This document shows, piece after piece, positions 22,691 through 34,600 of a stretch of DNA of 64,000 nucleotides; within the stretch, counting starts at the first letter, position 1, and each line of letters opens with the position of its first letter. This stretch comes from Lepeophtheirus salmonis (Eukaryota; Arthropoda; Copepoda; Siphonostomatoida; Caligidae): NCBI RefSeq assembly GCF_016086655.4, contig NW_027293787.1, positions 1-64,000 on the forward strand, read 5' to 3'. A program made the position numbers and the translations under genes. The notes below the pieces were generated by a model. It searched no databases and was not told the DNA's origin. It saw only the letters and a list, made by a program, of their open reading frames with translations.

Positions 22691-24073
22691 TTAGTGTTGG
22701 GTTTCGTACTAAAAAATATAGACCAGTTTGAGACAGTTATATCTTTTTATAGGACGGAACTAATTCCGTCCTCTAAAAGTTCAGTAAGGACCTGTCACAT
22801 AGAAAAATTTGCTTTCATTTAAATTTGGGTCTACGATTGTCGTCTGAAAAGTGTACAATCTCAACGTGAAAATGGTAGCATAAGTAAAAAAAAAGCTAAA
22901 ATAAAATGAACAAAATCGATTACCGAGCTGTCAATAAATGTCCAAATGCCTGAAACTTTAGTAATTTACTATCAAAATATGCTCAATAACCATTTTTGAA
23001 AACATATATACAAAGACAGGTTAATACTCGATTTTCTCGATTTTCACTAGAATACTCACATCAACTTACTCTAACGACTATTATATAATTACTGTTCCAT
23101 TAAAATGAATGAAACTTTGGTGAGTGTCTGTCAACAGATGCTAGATATATTTGACTAGATTCTTATTTACGAGTGCTAACAAGTTTACGTTGAGGTTGGA
23201 AACATATAATATCACCTTCGTAGACTGATTCTATATATTTGATGACGTCAGTCATGTTTTAAAGTTGTAAACATAAACCTTCAATAATGTCATATGAAGT
23301 TTAATATGTTGCACACCTCCATGGTAATGTATTTTCAAGTGGGGGACAAATTATGATGTGGAGGGGAGAGACTAGAATTTTTCATTGGGGCGGACTTTCC
23401 ATAGCCTGATTCAGTTTTTTTATTGATGGCCAATCTGACAAAAAACTCACTGACTAAACTAAAAGTTATAACCTTTTTGAGATCCGTTTTTTGGGTAATT
23501 TTTTGGAAGAGATAAGATTTCAACAAATTTTGTTTCTGATAAAAAATAAATTGCAAATAGTTTCCAAGATTTTTTAATTTTTTTTAATCTATCAACATTA
23601 GAATGGACACTCAGTAGACTCCAAAACCTTAAACTTTTACCTGTCAAATTTTTATATTTTCTTACTGTGATTATATATAATATTTGTACAAAGTTTGAAC
23701 AAAATTAATCCCTAACTTTTGTCGTAATCCTGGTGACTAAGAATTTTTTTGCCATAAATAATAACTCAAAAAAAAAAGGGGGGGGGAAGAGAAAGGTATT
23801 GTCCCCTTGACCCATATAGTTACATCGCCATTACATGAACCCCATTCGTACAAAACATAAATCAGGATAGGGAAAAAATTGGTCCATAGATTTAGACAAA
23901 AAAAAAAAAAAAATTGTCTATTTATTAAGACCGAAAATATTGATGTACGATTTAGAAATGATTAAGTTTTAGTCCACGATCTGGATCGAAATATCGATGA
24001 AAATTGATATAGAAAAAATAACTTCAGACCAAATATAAAAATAATTGGATCTTGGACCGAGTCTCAACACTAA
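22691..24073. mobile_element. Possible family M element with inverted ends
   Basis: TTAGTGTTGGGTTTCG at 22691 is mirrored by the reverse complement TTAGTGTTGAGACTCGG at 24073. Both ends carry family M strings (ATAGACCAGT, GGTCC). A hairpin, GGACGGAACTAATTCCGTCC, lies at 22753-22772. The 1 kb between the ends has no recognisable gene, so either this is a larger family member or two separate copies in opposite orientation. Confidence 0.4.
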
Positions 24074-27000
24074 TATATTTATAAACTTAAAATACTTGAA
24101 TTGACCGTGGATAGGAATTATCTCCTAAATACATACATCAAATAATGGTATAACTATATTATATATATTTTTTTTTTGCAAAAAAAAAAAAAAACAATAA
24201 TCACTTGTAATAGTTTTTTTTTTTTTTTTTGGGGGGGTTATTTTGTGTGTGGAAAAAGTGCAATTTCTTAATGCCCAGTTGATTTTTTCCATCATTTATC
24301 CAATATTATAATGCTACATTCAATTTTCAACCTACCATCATAAGTAAAAATATATAATATCACAAGTGATTTGGTTGACGTTATGAAATTTATGATTTGA
24401 TAACTATGAGTATAGAAAAATTTGCTTTTTCTCACAGAGTCTGAAAGAATAAAAGTAATAATAGGTAGTCTATAGAGATTCCTGTTTGTAAGGAAAGAGA
24501 AAACTACTAGATTAGTACTATGTAGCCTTGCCACTATTTGTCATTATTCTCATTGCTAACTTATTAATTGGTACGTTGATTATTTTTGGTAGTTATTCGA
24601 AATAAAGTATCAGGGCATTATTTTGCTAAACAAAAAAATGCCCTATTTATTTTGTTGTCAGGTGTTGATTCCCTCGTCTGACATGATACATTATGGCTAT
24701 TTCATAATTGATTCTTTCTGATAAATAAATGAAGTAATTAGCTTTTCCCTCTTTATGCTCCGTTTCAAATAGAACAAAAATACAATTCGTCGTATACATA
24801 CATAAATATATTGCCCATTTTATTATTTGAATAAATAGATTCTGGTGATCATATCTAAATCCAAAAGAATAGCCATACATTTAATAAATTATTGTTAAGG
24901 AATATTATAATACAGTGTCCAATGATTTACTTTGCCTTCCTAAACCATGGAATTTTTGTCTTTATCTACCAAAAAGTATCTATGTGAGAGAAAATTTTTA
25001 AATTGAAAAATAAGGGGGATTTAAATTGCAAAAAAAGATTAATTGGTCAAATTAAGCCACAATGAATTTTTTTTTAACATTAGTTAATTTTTCAAAAAAT
25101 ATAACCGCAGACCCTTCTTGAGACACAGCACTTGTGGGACATTTGAAGTGTTGTGTGTTATGGCCCCATAGTAAGACTATTTCTTTTCAAAAGCCATTGT
25201 AATACCTCAGGATCCACTTTAAAGAGTCCAAATATTTTGCTGACATTGAAAGCTAATACCCAAGGCTCGACAGTCGTTAAAATTAGTCATTAGACAGCTG
25301 GGCTAGTAATTTTTTTACTAACCTAAAAAATCACAAAGGTTGGATCATTTTTTTACTAATATAGAGGTACTTTTTTTTTAAAATGATCAAACTAAGTATA
25401 TTCTCCTGATAGATAACACTAGTTGGATCAAACTCACCATAATCTAAAATAAAACAATAAGAGGTATTAATATAAATACAAAAAATTGGGTTGTTAGTTT
25501 ATCACAATGGTTTATTCACAGATTTATCTTCTTGTGTTCTTGTAGTCAGATCCCTATTTCAAGAGCATACGTTTCAATGTCCGATGATTAATGCTCCAAA
25601 AAATCGATCGGGTCTTGGTTCTACACAATTATAAGGTAATTGGAAGGCACTGAATCTCTTGTAGTTAATACGATTAAGAAGTTTTAGTTATTTTTGAACA
25701 ATTTAAATTAAAGGAAAAAAAAAAAATTACAACGGATTTGTTGTCCATTTGCTAAACAGATCTGTATAGGTCCATCTCAAATGTTTGGATTGGTGAAAAG
25801 ATCAAGTCATCATTAGAGGTAGATGGGCTCAGTATGGAGATCTACCATTGACATTTTCCTGCCTTTACTAGGGTCAAACTAACCACTGAATAATATTTCT
25901 TGACTGAAAGAAAACCGTAGGAGTGAGTTCCTTAGTTTAAAGCTTTAGTCGGAACTGGCTGAAGATCTTCTTTTCTTGATCTGATTTACTTATTATATCT
26001 CTGGATCTGCTACTCATTCTTTTTTCTTTCCTCTTTGTGCTATTTAATTAAACCTGCAAGTGTCGTTTTGTTTTTGTTAAAGAGTAATTGTCTGGTGTTC
26101 AATTAAAGTTTTCCGTTGATTTATAAAATTTATTACTTTGAAAAATTACCTTTGTTTGCCTTTCGGCAAAAAAAGAAAAGAACAAAAACTAGTCAGATCC
26201 CCACTGGAGTACCGAGTCACCAAGTAACCCTAGTAAAAGGTTTTTTCTGTTTTGGGTTTTTATGAAAGTAAAAAGTATATAGAAAAATAAAAACATCAAA
26301 AATTCACATAATTAACTCCAAATATTTAATTGCTTAAAAATATTTTACTTATATAGTGGAAATTAGTGGCAATTAGCAAATATGTCAACATAGAAATATA
26401 TATCTATTCTTTTTGAATTGGCAAGAATATTAAATGCAATTTTGTAAATGGGCATATCGTGTGATCCATTGATATTGTTTTATACAAATATATAGTAAAA
26501 AATCAGGTTTTTCGGAGGGATTTTATTAAAAGGAATTAATCAACGAATCAATAGGTTAAAAAATTACTCTTAAATATTTTAAATCCTTTTTTGAGGTAAG
26601 GAAATGATTTGATAACTAGGTACCAATCTACAATAGACACATCAAAGTACAAATTTTAAATAACTTATGCACCACTTAATATTCCATGCACTAAAGGTAC
26701 ATATTTGCCTTATTTGATCATCATTTTGTATGTAAACTTTTCCGCCCACTCATTCAGAGAATTTAATTGTTTAATAAGGTGTAAAAATTAGATTGATTGT
26801 TATTTATTTATTTTTACTTAACACTCAAAAAATACCCTTTGGATTTATTTGACGATTGATGAAAGTGTATCAAATAGCAGACAATTCCGTCTACTTCTAT
26901 TCAGCTTTTTTCATCGTGGGCGGGCAGTAAATATTTGGTATATTAAAGTAGTATTTATATATAAAGACAACAAATTGTATCAATAGGTAATGTCACATAT

Positions 27001-27138
27001 TTAATTAAACGTGTGTACAGAAAAGGTATATGTATAACTGGTGTGTCAACATAGAAACAATTTTGAAAAAAAAATCAAGAAAAGGAGTTCATTCACATGA
27101 TTTTTTTTATTTGATAAAGTGTGGGTAAGTAATGTTGT
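24074..27138. other. AT-rich stretch without recognisable gene
   Basis: Homopolymer runs (24167-24237) and long AT-rich stretches, with no supported gene in 3 kb. A segment at about 25540-26215 has a faint resemblance to a retroviral-type long terminal repeat: a 12-mer, TAGTCAGATCCC, occurs at both ends, and AATTAAA signals lie near its right end. I could not find a primer-binding site or coding domain, so no element is called. Confidence 0.45.
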
Positions 27139-27305
27139 TTCAGTCCTATCCAGTTGAATAAAGTTCGGTCCTGGATGACGTCACTCAACTTTATTTTGTC
27201 TTATTTTATTCAGTTCTAGTACTGACAGTTCGAAGGATCGGAAGAACTGATGACCGGTCCTAAGACTGGACTCGACTTGACTGAATAAATAAGTACTCAC
27301 AAAAT
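27139..27305. mobile_element. Family M element fragment
   Basis: Contains TCAGTTCTAGTACTGACAGT, GACCGGTCCTAAGACTGG and CGACTTGACTGAATAAATAA, the same central block as 5185-5297. The terminal TTAGTGTT strings are not seen, so it is partial. Confidence 0.45.
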
Positions 27306-27406
27306 ACTATGCGTACGCAAATCGTAACGTTTTTGATTGTAAAATTTAACCATTTTATTAAAAAAACTATCATGTGTATTTTTTATAATGTTAATTATAC
27401 CTTATA

Positions 27407-27800
27407 CCGAGTGGTACATTGAAATCTGAAAACTTACTAATTCAATAACTAATGAAGGATAACTAATTAAAACTAATTCAACTTGAGCACTCTAACTTAC
27501 GTAAAAGTACAAAAAAAAAAAAAAATGACACTTGAATGTGAACGACGAATTTCCATTCGCGCACTCCAACCAGTTGGGCGTCTCCAGAACCACCTTCTAC
27601 GCTGTCAGAAAGTCCAAAACGTTGGAAAGGATGAAGGGCTCTGTCAAAAAGAGCTACACAGTACCCAGAAGAGTGAAAGAAAACAGCCCGGTTCAATCCC
27701 CTCCAGTCCATAAGGGCCCATGCAACAGATCTGTCTAGAGAGTTATCAAAAAAGAAAAGAGGGTTGAAAGAGCCTTGTGAGAGTGGAAATATTACTTTTG
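27407..27800 (+). mobile_element. 5' end of a Tc1/mariner element with transposase N-terminus
   Basis: A TA (27405-27406) is followed by CCGAGTGGTACATTGAAATC, the terminal repeat also found at both ends of the element at 55543-56352. About 120 bp in, a frame starting near 27525 reads MTLECERRISIRA and, in the next frame, LGVSRTTFYAVRKSKTLERM, the helix-turn-helix region of a transposase; later pieces (RELSKK, RGLKEPCESGN) are in other frames. No catalytic core or right end remains, so the copy is truncated at about 27800. Confidence 0.65.
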
Positions 27801-27854
27801 ACCCCAGCAATGAAAGAAACCAATTTTCTCCGTTGCAAGACTTTTAGAATGGGT

Positions 27855-27890
27855 CATTTGCGTTCTTTTGTCCATTAAGCTACGCGTTTT
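27855..27890 (-). repeat. Fragment of the SINE-like repeat (5' part)
   Basis: The minus strand reads CGCGTAGCTTAATGGACAAA, matching the box-A-like block of the copies at 30300-30525 and 48345-48400. No second promoter box is visible. Confidence 0.3.
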
Positions 27891-27945
27891 ATGAAACTGT
27901 AGCTTGCTTTTGTCTTGACGGGCCACATATACAAAATATTTCTTT
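27890..27945. repeat. Short dispersed repeat D, copy 3
   Basis: TGTAGCTTGCTTTTGTCTTG then ACGGGCCACATATA is nearly identical to 22329-22360. Confidence 0.45.
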
Positions 27946-28888
27946 TTGTGAATGAATAAATATTTTATTTTACAAAATGTCAACATCATAATTTCTATGT
28001 TGTTTTTTTTTGGAAATCAATTCATAATTAATGAAAGAAGAAACAAAATTAGGTTAAGAATGTATTTCATTTCTGTTTGGCGGAAGGGATTTCTTAAGAG
28101 TCATTACGCATTTTTAACGGAATTACGATATTGAGAAACAAAATGTATCAATTAATTCAATAATCTGACGAATAGATAAATTAATTAGAATTATGATTGA
28201 TTATTAATTATTATTTTTTGTTTACAATAAGCTGTGAAAATATTTAAATCTTTCAAATATATGTAGAGTGAATTAGTTAGTTTTTTTTTACGTTGATCTT
28301 TTGATCATTTCTTAATATTTCATCTAGTTTTGTTTTGGATAGTTTTTCTATAGAATCATAAACAATGTTTTTTTGTTTTTTTTAAGTTGCCCATGAAAAA
28401 AATCTTCTAAATAAATTCATATATATTTATTTAAATTAAATCAGAGTTCTGCATAACCTTAAATAACTTAATTTATTATTTTTAGAAATTATCAAAAATA
28501 TTCGTATTACCCAAATGGAACGCTCAAAAATTGCATTTCTTTAATAAAAACCCATACTTAAAGTTAACTTTACATATTCCAAATCTTTTTTTAAGTAATT
28601 CGTTATATTCCCTAACTCAAAATTATTATTATTTTTTTTTAATTGTAAAAATAACAAACGATCAAAATTAAAATTAAAAAATTTAGAAAAATGTTACTTT
28701 TTTTTTAAAATTGCAGATTTTTAATCTATCAACTTTTAAAATCTAGATATTTTTCGCAAAAATATTTGACGTGTCAAATATGCTTTTTGGATCAATTCAA
28801 AGCAATACTGTATGTACAAGGTTGCACACAATTTTTTCCTTTTTTTTTTAAGCAACAAAAGGTTATTTAATTTATTTTTCTATTATTA

Positions 28889-29527
28889 CCAGGCCGAGTT
28901 AAAAAGTAATTTCGTATTGTTGCTTTAATTTAACGCCAAATAAGAAGTATTATAATTATACGATTTAGGCCAAGTATGGATTGTTCTATTTGATAAGATG
29001 TTTCAAACGATAATCCAACTTCATAACGCCATTGTCGTAGATGTCCTTGTCTCTATTGCCAAATAAATCGGACAAACAATTTTTATAGGCCTCTATTGAT
29101 GCCAAACTTGTACTCTAAAGCAAGTTGGCTATAGACAGGAACAAGGGATTGTCATTTGGTGTCAGGTTCGGACTGTAGGGTTGATGCATAAGAACTTCCC
29201 ATCCAAGATTCTAGAGTTTTTGGTGTGTCATCAAAGATATGTTTCGAACCACTGTTGTTTTGTTGGTCGCTTTGGACAGGTTTTTCATTTTCAGGTAGTG
29301 TAAATAAGAAATATAGCAAATTTCTTCTTATGAGACCTCCTTACTAGACGCACGTTAATTCACGACTGAAACCAGCCAAGCCCAGTACTTTCCAAAAAGC
29401 GGTTGGAGTATACATACTCAACCCTTTAAAAAGCTTCATTATATGATGCGATGTAACCAATAACGAACAAGATATAATAAGTTGGAAAAAGAGTGGGAAA
29501 TTGTAAATCACTTTTTCCCCAACCTAA
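28889..29527 (-). mobile_element. Internally deleted mariner element, end to end
   Basis: The ends are GGTTGGGGAAAAAGTGATTT (right, minus strand) and GCCGAGTTAAAAAGTAATTT (left), a diverged inverted repeat resembling mauritiana-type mariner termini, each abutting a TA. The minus strand encodes GWEVLMHQPYSPNLTPNDNP then LASIEAYKNCLSDLFGNRDK and IYDNGVMKL, the C-terminal third of a mariner transposase, with the Asp of TPND in the position of the third catalytic residue. At 639 bp it is about half the usual mariner length, so the N-terminal half has been lost. Frameshifts make it inactive. Confidence 0.7.
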
Positions 29528-30299
29528 TATTACTTATGTAATATTTTGACTGTCTCGCTATATTCATATAAAAAATGTTTTGTGTTCTTTAGTTCATTCC
29601 CGTAAAAATAATATATCGTCTCTTCATATACCTTGCTGTAAATACTACCAAAAGAAAGAAGGGCTGGTAATGAATCTACATATACTTGAAATAGAGTGGA
29701 AAAAATTCCTTCAACAACTCCACAGACATAAAAATAACTATGTAGTTTTAATCTTCATAATCTCTCTTTGTGCAAAATCTTTCTATATATCTAGCAAAAA
29801 ACTATGGTACCCTACTTTTCCACCGAATCTTGTCTCAAGTATCTATTAACAAATCCACATATAAAAAGAAAGTAACTGTTTTTAGAACCATATTCTCATT
29901 TTTAGGTTTTCCTCTGCCAAAACTCTCTCCCTCCCGAATTAAAGAATAATTCATTTTAAAGACTTTATTAATAGATTACTACTCATATCATATATAATAA
30001 ATCGATTTTAATTCCTTAAGTTTGACTAACTAAGGGCGAAAAAAAAAGTATTACTTGATCAATATGGGTACAAAAAGGAACAAATAATTCTAATTTAGCA
30101 ATAAAAATATAGCCAAAAAAACTGCTGATAAATAAATTCTATGGTTTAACTCATAGGATCTCGTTTTAACGGGATTTCTCGGGGTTTTACACATACGGGA
30201 AAATTACAGTATTAAAATTGTATTCGAATACCAAGTTGATTTTTAGCCCAAGGCTTTGGTTCTGTATTTCACAATTATATAATCTACTGGTATCTTTTG
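29528..30299. other. Unannotated AT-rich stretch
   Basis: No gene recognised. An 89-codon plus-strand frame at 29580-29849 has no motif or second copy and is not called. Confidence 0.45.
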
Positions 30300-30525
30300 T
30301 TCTTTAAATAATCTGATGGAGTCGGACCAATTAAGGGAAGGTAAATTATAGTATTAGAATCACTCCATCTGACAAACTAGGAATTGTCTTTGAAGTCCAT
30401 AACATTATGTATATTTCCTACTCTAGGAATGATTGAGATACAAACCTACGCAAATTGAATTGAGGGAAATAATTTCTCACGAGGGCGTTTTCCATTGAGC
30501 TATGTCGTTCAATTGGTACCAATAT
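30300..30525 (-). repeat. Possible tRNA-derived SINE, most complete copy
   Basis: On the minus strand GAACGACATAGCTCAATGG resembles the 5' end and box A of a tRNA gene. About 45 nt downstream GGTTTGTATCTC resembles box B (GGTTCGAATCCC). Further on, TCAGATGGAGT and ACTCCATCAGA form a tail hairpin at about 30312-30374. Related partial copies are at 44108-44260 (box-B side plus tail), 48345-48400 and 27855-27890 (box-A side). An alternative is that the block codes for the N-terminus of a transposase (ERRSSMDNA in the 48-kb copy), so the class is uncertain. Confidence 0.4.
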
Positions 30526-30834
30526 TTTGAAGTCTCATCAATTTAGACGAAAATGCCACCACCTCAAACAAGAATGTTTGTTCAATATTGTCCTAATTTT
30601 TGTAAGGATAATTAATATATTAATTATGATTAAAATAAATTATCAATTTTGGCAAATTATTCTCGTCAAAAATGCTTAAATTTTAACTAAACCAAATCAA
30701 ATGGTAAACAAAGGTACTTGAATATAATAAAGGTTTTTCCAATAATTGGTGTTATTTTGTTGTTCAAAGAAGCATGACATTTTTTGAGATAACTCACCGG
30801 ATGTTTATTTTTATGTAAAGAGAAAGGTATACCA

Positions 30835-31165
30835 TTAATAATGGAAAATAATATCAACCAAATGGCTGCAACAGTTACGCTTACATGATTGTATCCTTTT
30901 TATGAAATTTTCCATCACCTAATCGCAATGTAGCTCTTGTAAACTCTAAATAGCTTAGTTAATTCCACATTTGGGACCTTGAATCGACGTTGGGCTGTTG
31001 GCGTGGACCTTATATTTCACGTGGCCCCAAAAGAAGAAGTCGCAAGGTGTTAAATCTAAAGATCTCGGTGGCCAATTGAGCTCACCTCTTCGAGAGATAA
31101 CACGGTCCGGAAACTTTTCGGGTAAAAGAACAATGTTTCCGTTGCTTGTGTGCACGGTGCAACAT
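30835..31165 (-). pseudogene. Mariner-like transposase relic (C-terminal)
   Basis: The minus strand reads EKFPDRVISRRGELNWPPRS then LDLTPCDFFFWGHVKYKVHA, the block containing the third catalytic Asp (CDFF), and after a frameshift ENFIKRIQSCKRNCCSHLVD, ending IIFHY near 30837. This matches the family whose transposases end in -GGHLxDIIFH. The second catalytic motif upstream is scrambled (QDVAPCTQAT). The first catalytic residue and N-terminus are absent. Confidence 0.75.
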
Positions 31166-31229
31166 CTTGTCGAAATTAAACGTTTACTTATTACCTCTCT
31201 ATTTTAATTACATAGTATGCATTTATTTA

Positions 31230-31256
31230 CAGTCCGAGTTTTGCTTCCGAACCCAG
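31230..31256. mobile_element. Solo terminal repeat, same family as 33907-36377
   Basis: CAGTCCGAGTTTTGC, then TTCCGAACCCAG, adjoins a TA (31257-31258). It closely matches the 27-bp right end of the element at 33907-36377. No partner end or transposase of that family is visible to the left, so this is a solo or truncated end. Confidence 0.5.
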
Positions 31257-31258
31257 TA

Positions 31259-32784
31259 TATAGACTACATTTGTACTGTGTGACAAATTTTATTGATTTT
31301 TATCTAAAAATGATTCTGATTAACTCATTGCATGAGCCCCACATTTCATTTAAAGTAATCAAAATTAATCCTCACATTAAAAGAATGAAGAATTTTCATT
31401 TTCTTCTTAATTTTTGTTCAAGATTTTTTTTATCACTTTTCAATTTATGCTTCATATATGTAAAGTGTCAATATAAAAGGAGGCTGCAGTAGTTTTCGAG
31501 AAAAACGATATTATATTAACAATTTTTGACTAATAACGTTAATATAAAAAAAAATTATTTTATTTTACTGCAATTTTATACTAGTAAATTCCCAAAAAGT
31601 GGGGCGGCCATGCTCCTTTTTTACCTTCTTACATGGTACTTATAATAATACGACGCTAACAAATCTATTTTATACGGTGGCATAATTTTTTTAAAAAAAT
31701 ACTAAAGATAAATCTTAATTTTACTACTTTTGAAGGAGAAATAAATAAATTTCAAATCCTTTTTATTATAAAATATTTTATCAAAATCAGTTATTGTTGT
31801 TCCTCTATAATAATTGGTCGAATATAAAGGAGTTAAATATTTTGCCAATAGATGGTGTTAGTAATGGTTATCGTTGTGCAAATACAAAGGTGTACGCTAG
31901 ACGGCAATAGAATTAAAGATTTCTTACTAAAAAACATCTTTTCGAAGATACTTTTGAGATGATTTGAATCAGTGTTTTTGAGTACTTGTCAAAGATAGAC
32001 ACAAACAAAAAGAAACTACACCTTCTTTTACAAGGCGAAAACTAAAGCCAAAAAAGCAGAAAATGTCTATGTTAGTTGTGATAGTGTAACAACCAATCAG
32101 ACGGCATTTTAAATTCATCGATTCCGTTCCATTAATTTTAATGTATAAGATGCACTACGCTACGAAAGGTGAATTGTTGTAAATGTCGCTAAAATAATGG
32201 AAATTGTCAAATCTGATCATCAAATAAGCACAGTTTCAATTGGGAAGGGGATATAAATTAATTAAAAAACAACATTTAAAAAAGGGATTACTTTTTACTT
32301 CTCTAAATATGAACTTGTTACATAGTACTCACAAACCATTATATTTATTATTAAGCTATAATTATACCTTCCTCTTTCACGCACGCACGTATTAATTCCA
32401 CATAGGTCATAGGAGAAGCCACCACCACCACCACCTGAAAACCAATTAATATATGGCTGTAGTAATGGTAATGAAAATGTCACAAAACAAAGTTTAAACG
32501 AGAGGGAAAATACATATTATAATTCCATCTGCAAACAATTATGTATTTTTTTATTATGACTAGTTTGCTCTTCTTTAAATAGACCAAGCTATTGATAAAA
32601 TAATAGCTTTTTTATTCCTCTTTTCTCACGGCACTCATGAATGTACATACATGCCACAAAAGTAGCAAGGTCAGTAGTAGAAAACTACATATTAATATGC
32701 ATTATTATGATATGAGGTAATTGCTATATAGCAGCAATTCCCAATCTTTCAAATATAGGAACCCATATTAGAACAAGCAATCGA
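31259..32784. other. Mostly unannotated AT-rich stretch
   Basis: No supported gene. A GGT microsatellite (minus strand, about 32420-32436) abuts a splice-acceptor-like TTTTCAG, and a donor-like AAG-GTATAA lies 67 nt downstream (exon-like segment 32368-32434). Its peptide, GGGGGFSYDLCGINTCVRER, is not recognised. A 67-nt exon from repeat-rich DNA is weak evidence, so no gene is called. Confidence 0.4.
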
Positions 32785-33085
32785 GAAACACTTTCTCATC
32801 CAGAAGTTCGACGTAAGAGTTTGTATTGAGTTGCTCCTTCCTCGACACAAAAATGGGCATTGTCTGGGATTTCGTCTATGATGTAGCAGATATTATGCTT
32901 ATTCACAGTGGTATCAACGGTGAAATTTTTTTCATCAGACCAGAGCAAACCTAGGCCCCTTTTTTTTTCCCTTAAGAAAATTTACAATCTTCTTTCCTCT
33001 TTCCAACTGACTCAAGTTGCTCCTTTCAAATATTTTTTTTCGTCTTCCTCCGTGATTTTGCAGCAATGTAATTCCGGATGGGAAA
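32785..33085 (-). pseudogene. Tc1/mariner transposase relic (first catalytic region)
   Basis: The minus strand gives LLWSDEKNFTVDTTVNKHN, the conserved first-catalytic-Asp block (usual SDEKxFTVD), followed by ICYIIDEIPDNAHFCVEEGA with the spacing of the dipeptide-rich middle of DD37D-type transposases. Upstream pieces (SRRKTKKYLKGA, SWKEERL) fit the linker region. The second and third catalytic motifs are absent, so this is the middle of a broken copy. Confidence 0.65.
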
Positions 33086-33906
33086 TAACACAATGCTTTG
33101 CTCTAAAAAAAAGATCAACCTACCTAGTACATATTAGAATTAAGTTTCTTACTCTTGACCTTCACCACTTTTGTAGCATTTATATATTAATCAAATAAAA
33201 ACAGATTTCCAAAGATACATTCCTTTTCTAATTCATTATAAAAAAAAACATGACACTCTTTAATTTAAAATTTACAATGTGTTATGGTACTTGAATTTTA
33301 AAAGACTTACTTAATTTTATTATTTTAAAAGTTGAAAATCTTGATATTTCCTCAAAATCTGACTACTTATTTTTTTATTATTGGAAGATTACCACTCCGG
33401 TGTTGTCCCAGTTTTATCTACAATCTATTTGTTGCCAGCTGTAAATTTATGCATTTATTTTTCCCTTATCATTGTTCTAAACATCTTGAATAACAATGAT
33501 CCTGTGTTCTTCTATCTATAATTCCCAACAATTATTCAATATTATAGATTTCTAAAGCTGAGAAGAATTGAATAGTTACAAGTAATTTTGAACCTATTCA
33601 TTTTTTTTTGGCTGAAAGTTTGTTCATACATTTCAAGTAATAACAATTTACAGTTTACAATAAATAAGCAAAGATGACTTGCTAATTAGCATTATTATTT
33701 TGATCTTAATAAATTTCTATCATATATGAAATAAGTTAATCGAGAAATCTAAAATTTGAATAATCAACAAAACACTGGTACATGGCTTCTTTATTGCTGA
33801 AATTAAGGATTAAATAATATTATATAAACTGTTGATAATAGTCTATTTGAATTGGAAAGACTACTATATCCAGGATTGTTCTAAATTAACGAAATATTCA
33901 GTTCTA
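33086..33906. other. Unannotated AT-rich stretch
   Basis: No gene or mobile-element signature recognised. Confidence 0.5.
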
Positions 33907-34600
33907 CAGGGTTCGGAAGCAAAACGTAGACTGTTAATAAATGCTAATTATGCAATTAAAATAGAGAGAATCTGCGCGTTTTCCTGCATATTCCAAATTT
34001 CCTGTCCTTTCTGCATAAGTAAACAATAATAAACTTTTCTCAAATCTTTTATCATGAGTGAGCAAGAAGCAAAATGGCATAGGATATCAGACCTTCTGGA
34101 TGCCAAAATTGAGGTGGCATAAGTTATAGATATGGTGAAGTGCTCCAGGAGCCTCATTTTCGAGGTGGTCAAGATCTCTCAAGAAAAGAAGGGGACATAA
34201 CTTGAAAGGGGATTCTGAGTTTCTGGGGGATCTGAAGAAGAAGATCATGGAGGACCCACAAAATCCATGAAGAGCCTCTCTAACAAGTTTGACGTGGACG
34301 AGGGGGCAATCAGTACACACAAGGACCCCACACCACTATATATTAATAAGTTCCTGCGTGGATCAAGGCAAATGGATACATAGTAAACATTTTCTCTGAC
34401 GGGAAGATTTTCACCGTGGACCAGGTCTTCAACCATCGGAAGGACCGTTGGCTCGGAGGATCAACAGGGGAGGTCAAGGTGGTGTTCCATACACAACATC
34501 TGGCCCAAAAAATGGTCCTGGGGTTTGTGGCACCCGACGGGAAGAAAATGCCTCCCTTCTTCTTAAAGCTTGGGGAGAAAATCGCCCAAAAGGCATACTA

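Noticed and set aside
23760..24240. Long homopolymer runs (A, G, T) considered as regulatory or origin sites
   Set aside because: Ordinary low-complexity tracts; no associated signal.
32420..32436. GGT/ACC microsatellite as a coding Gly tract
   Set aside because: Without transcript support a simple repeat beside a splice-like motif is not enough to call a gene.
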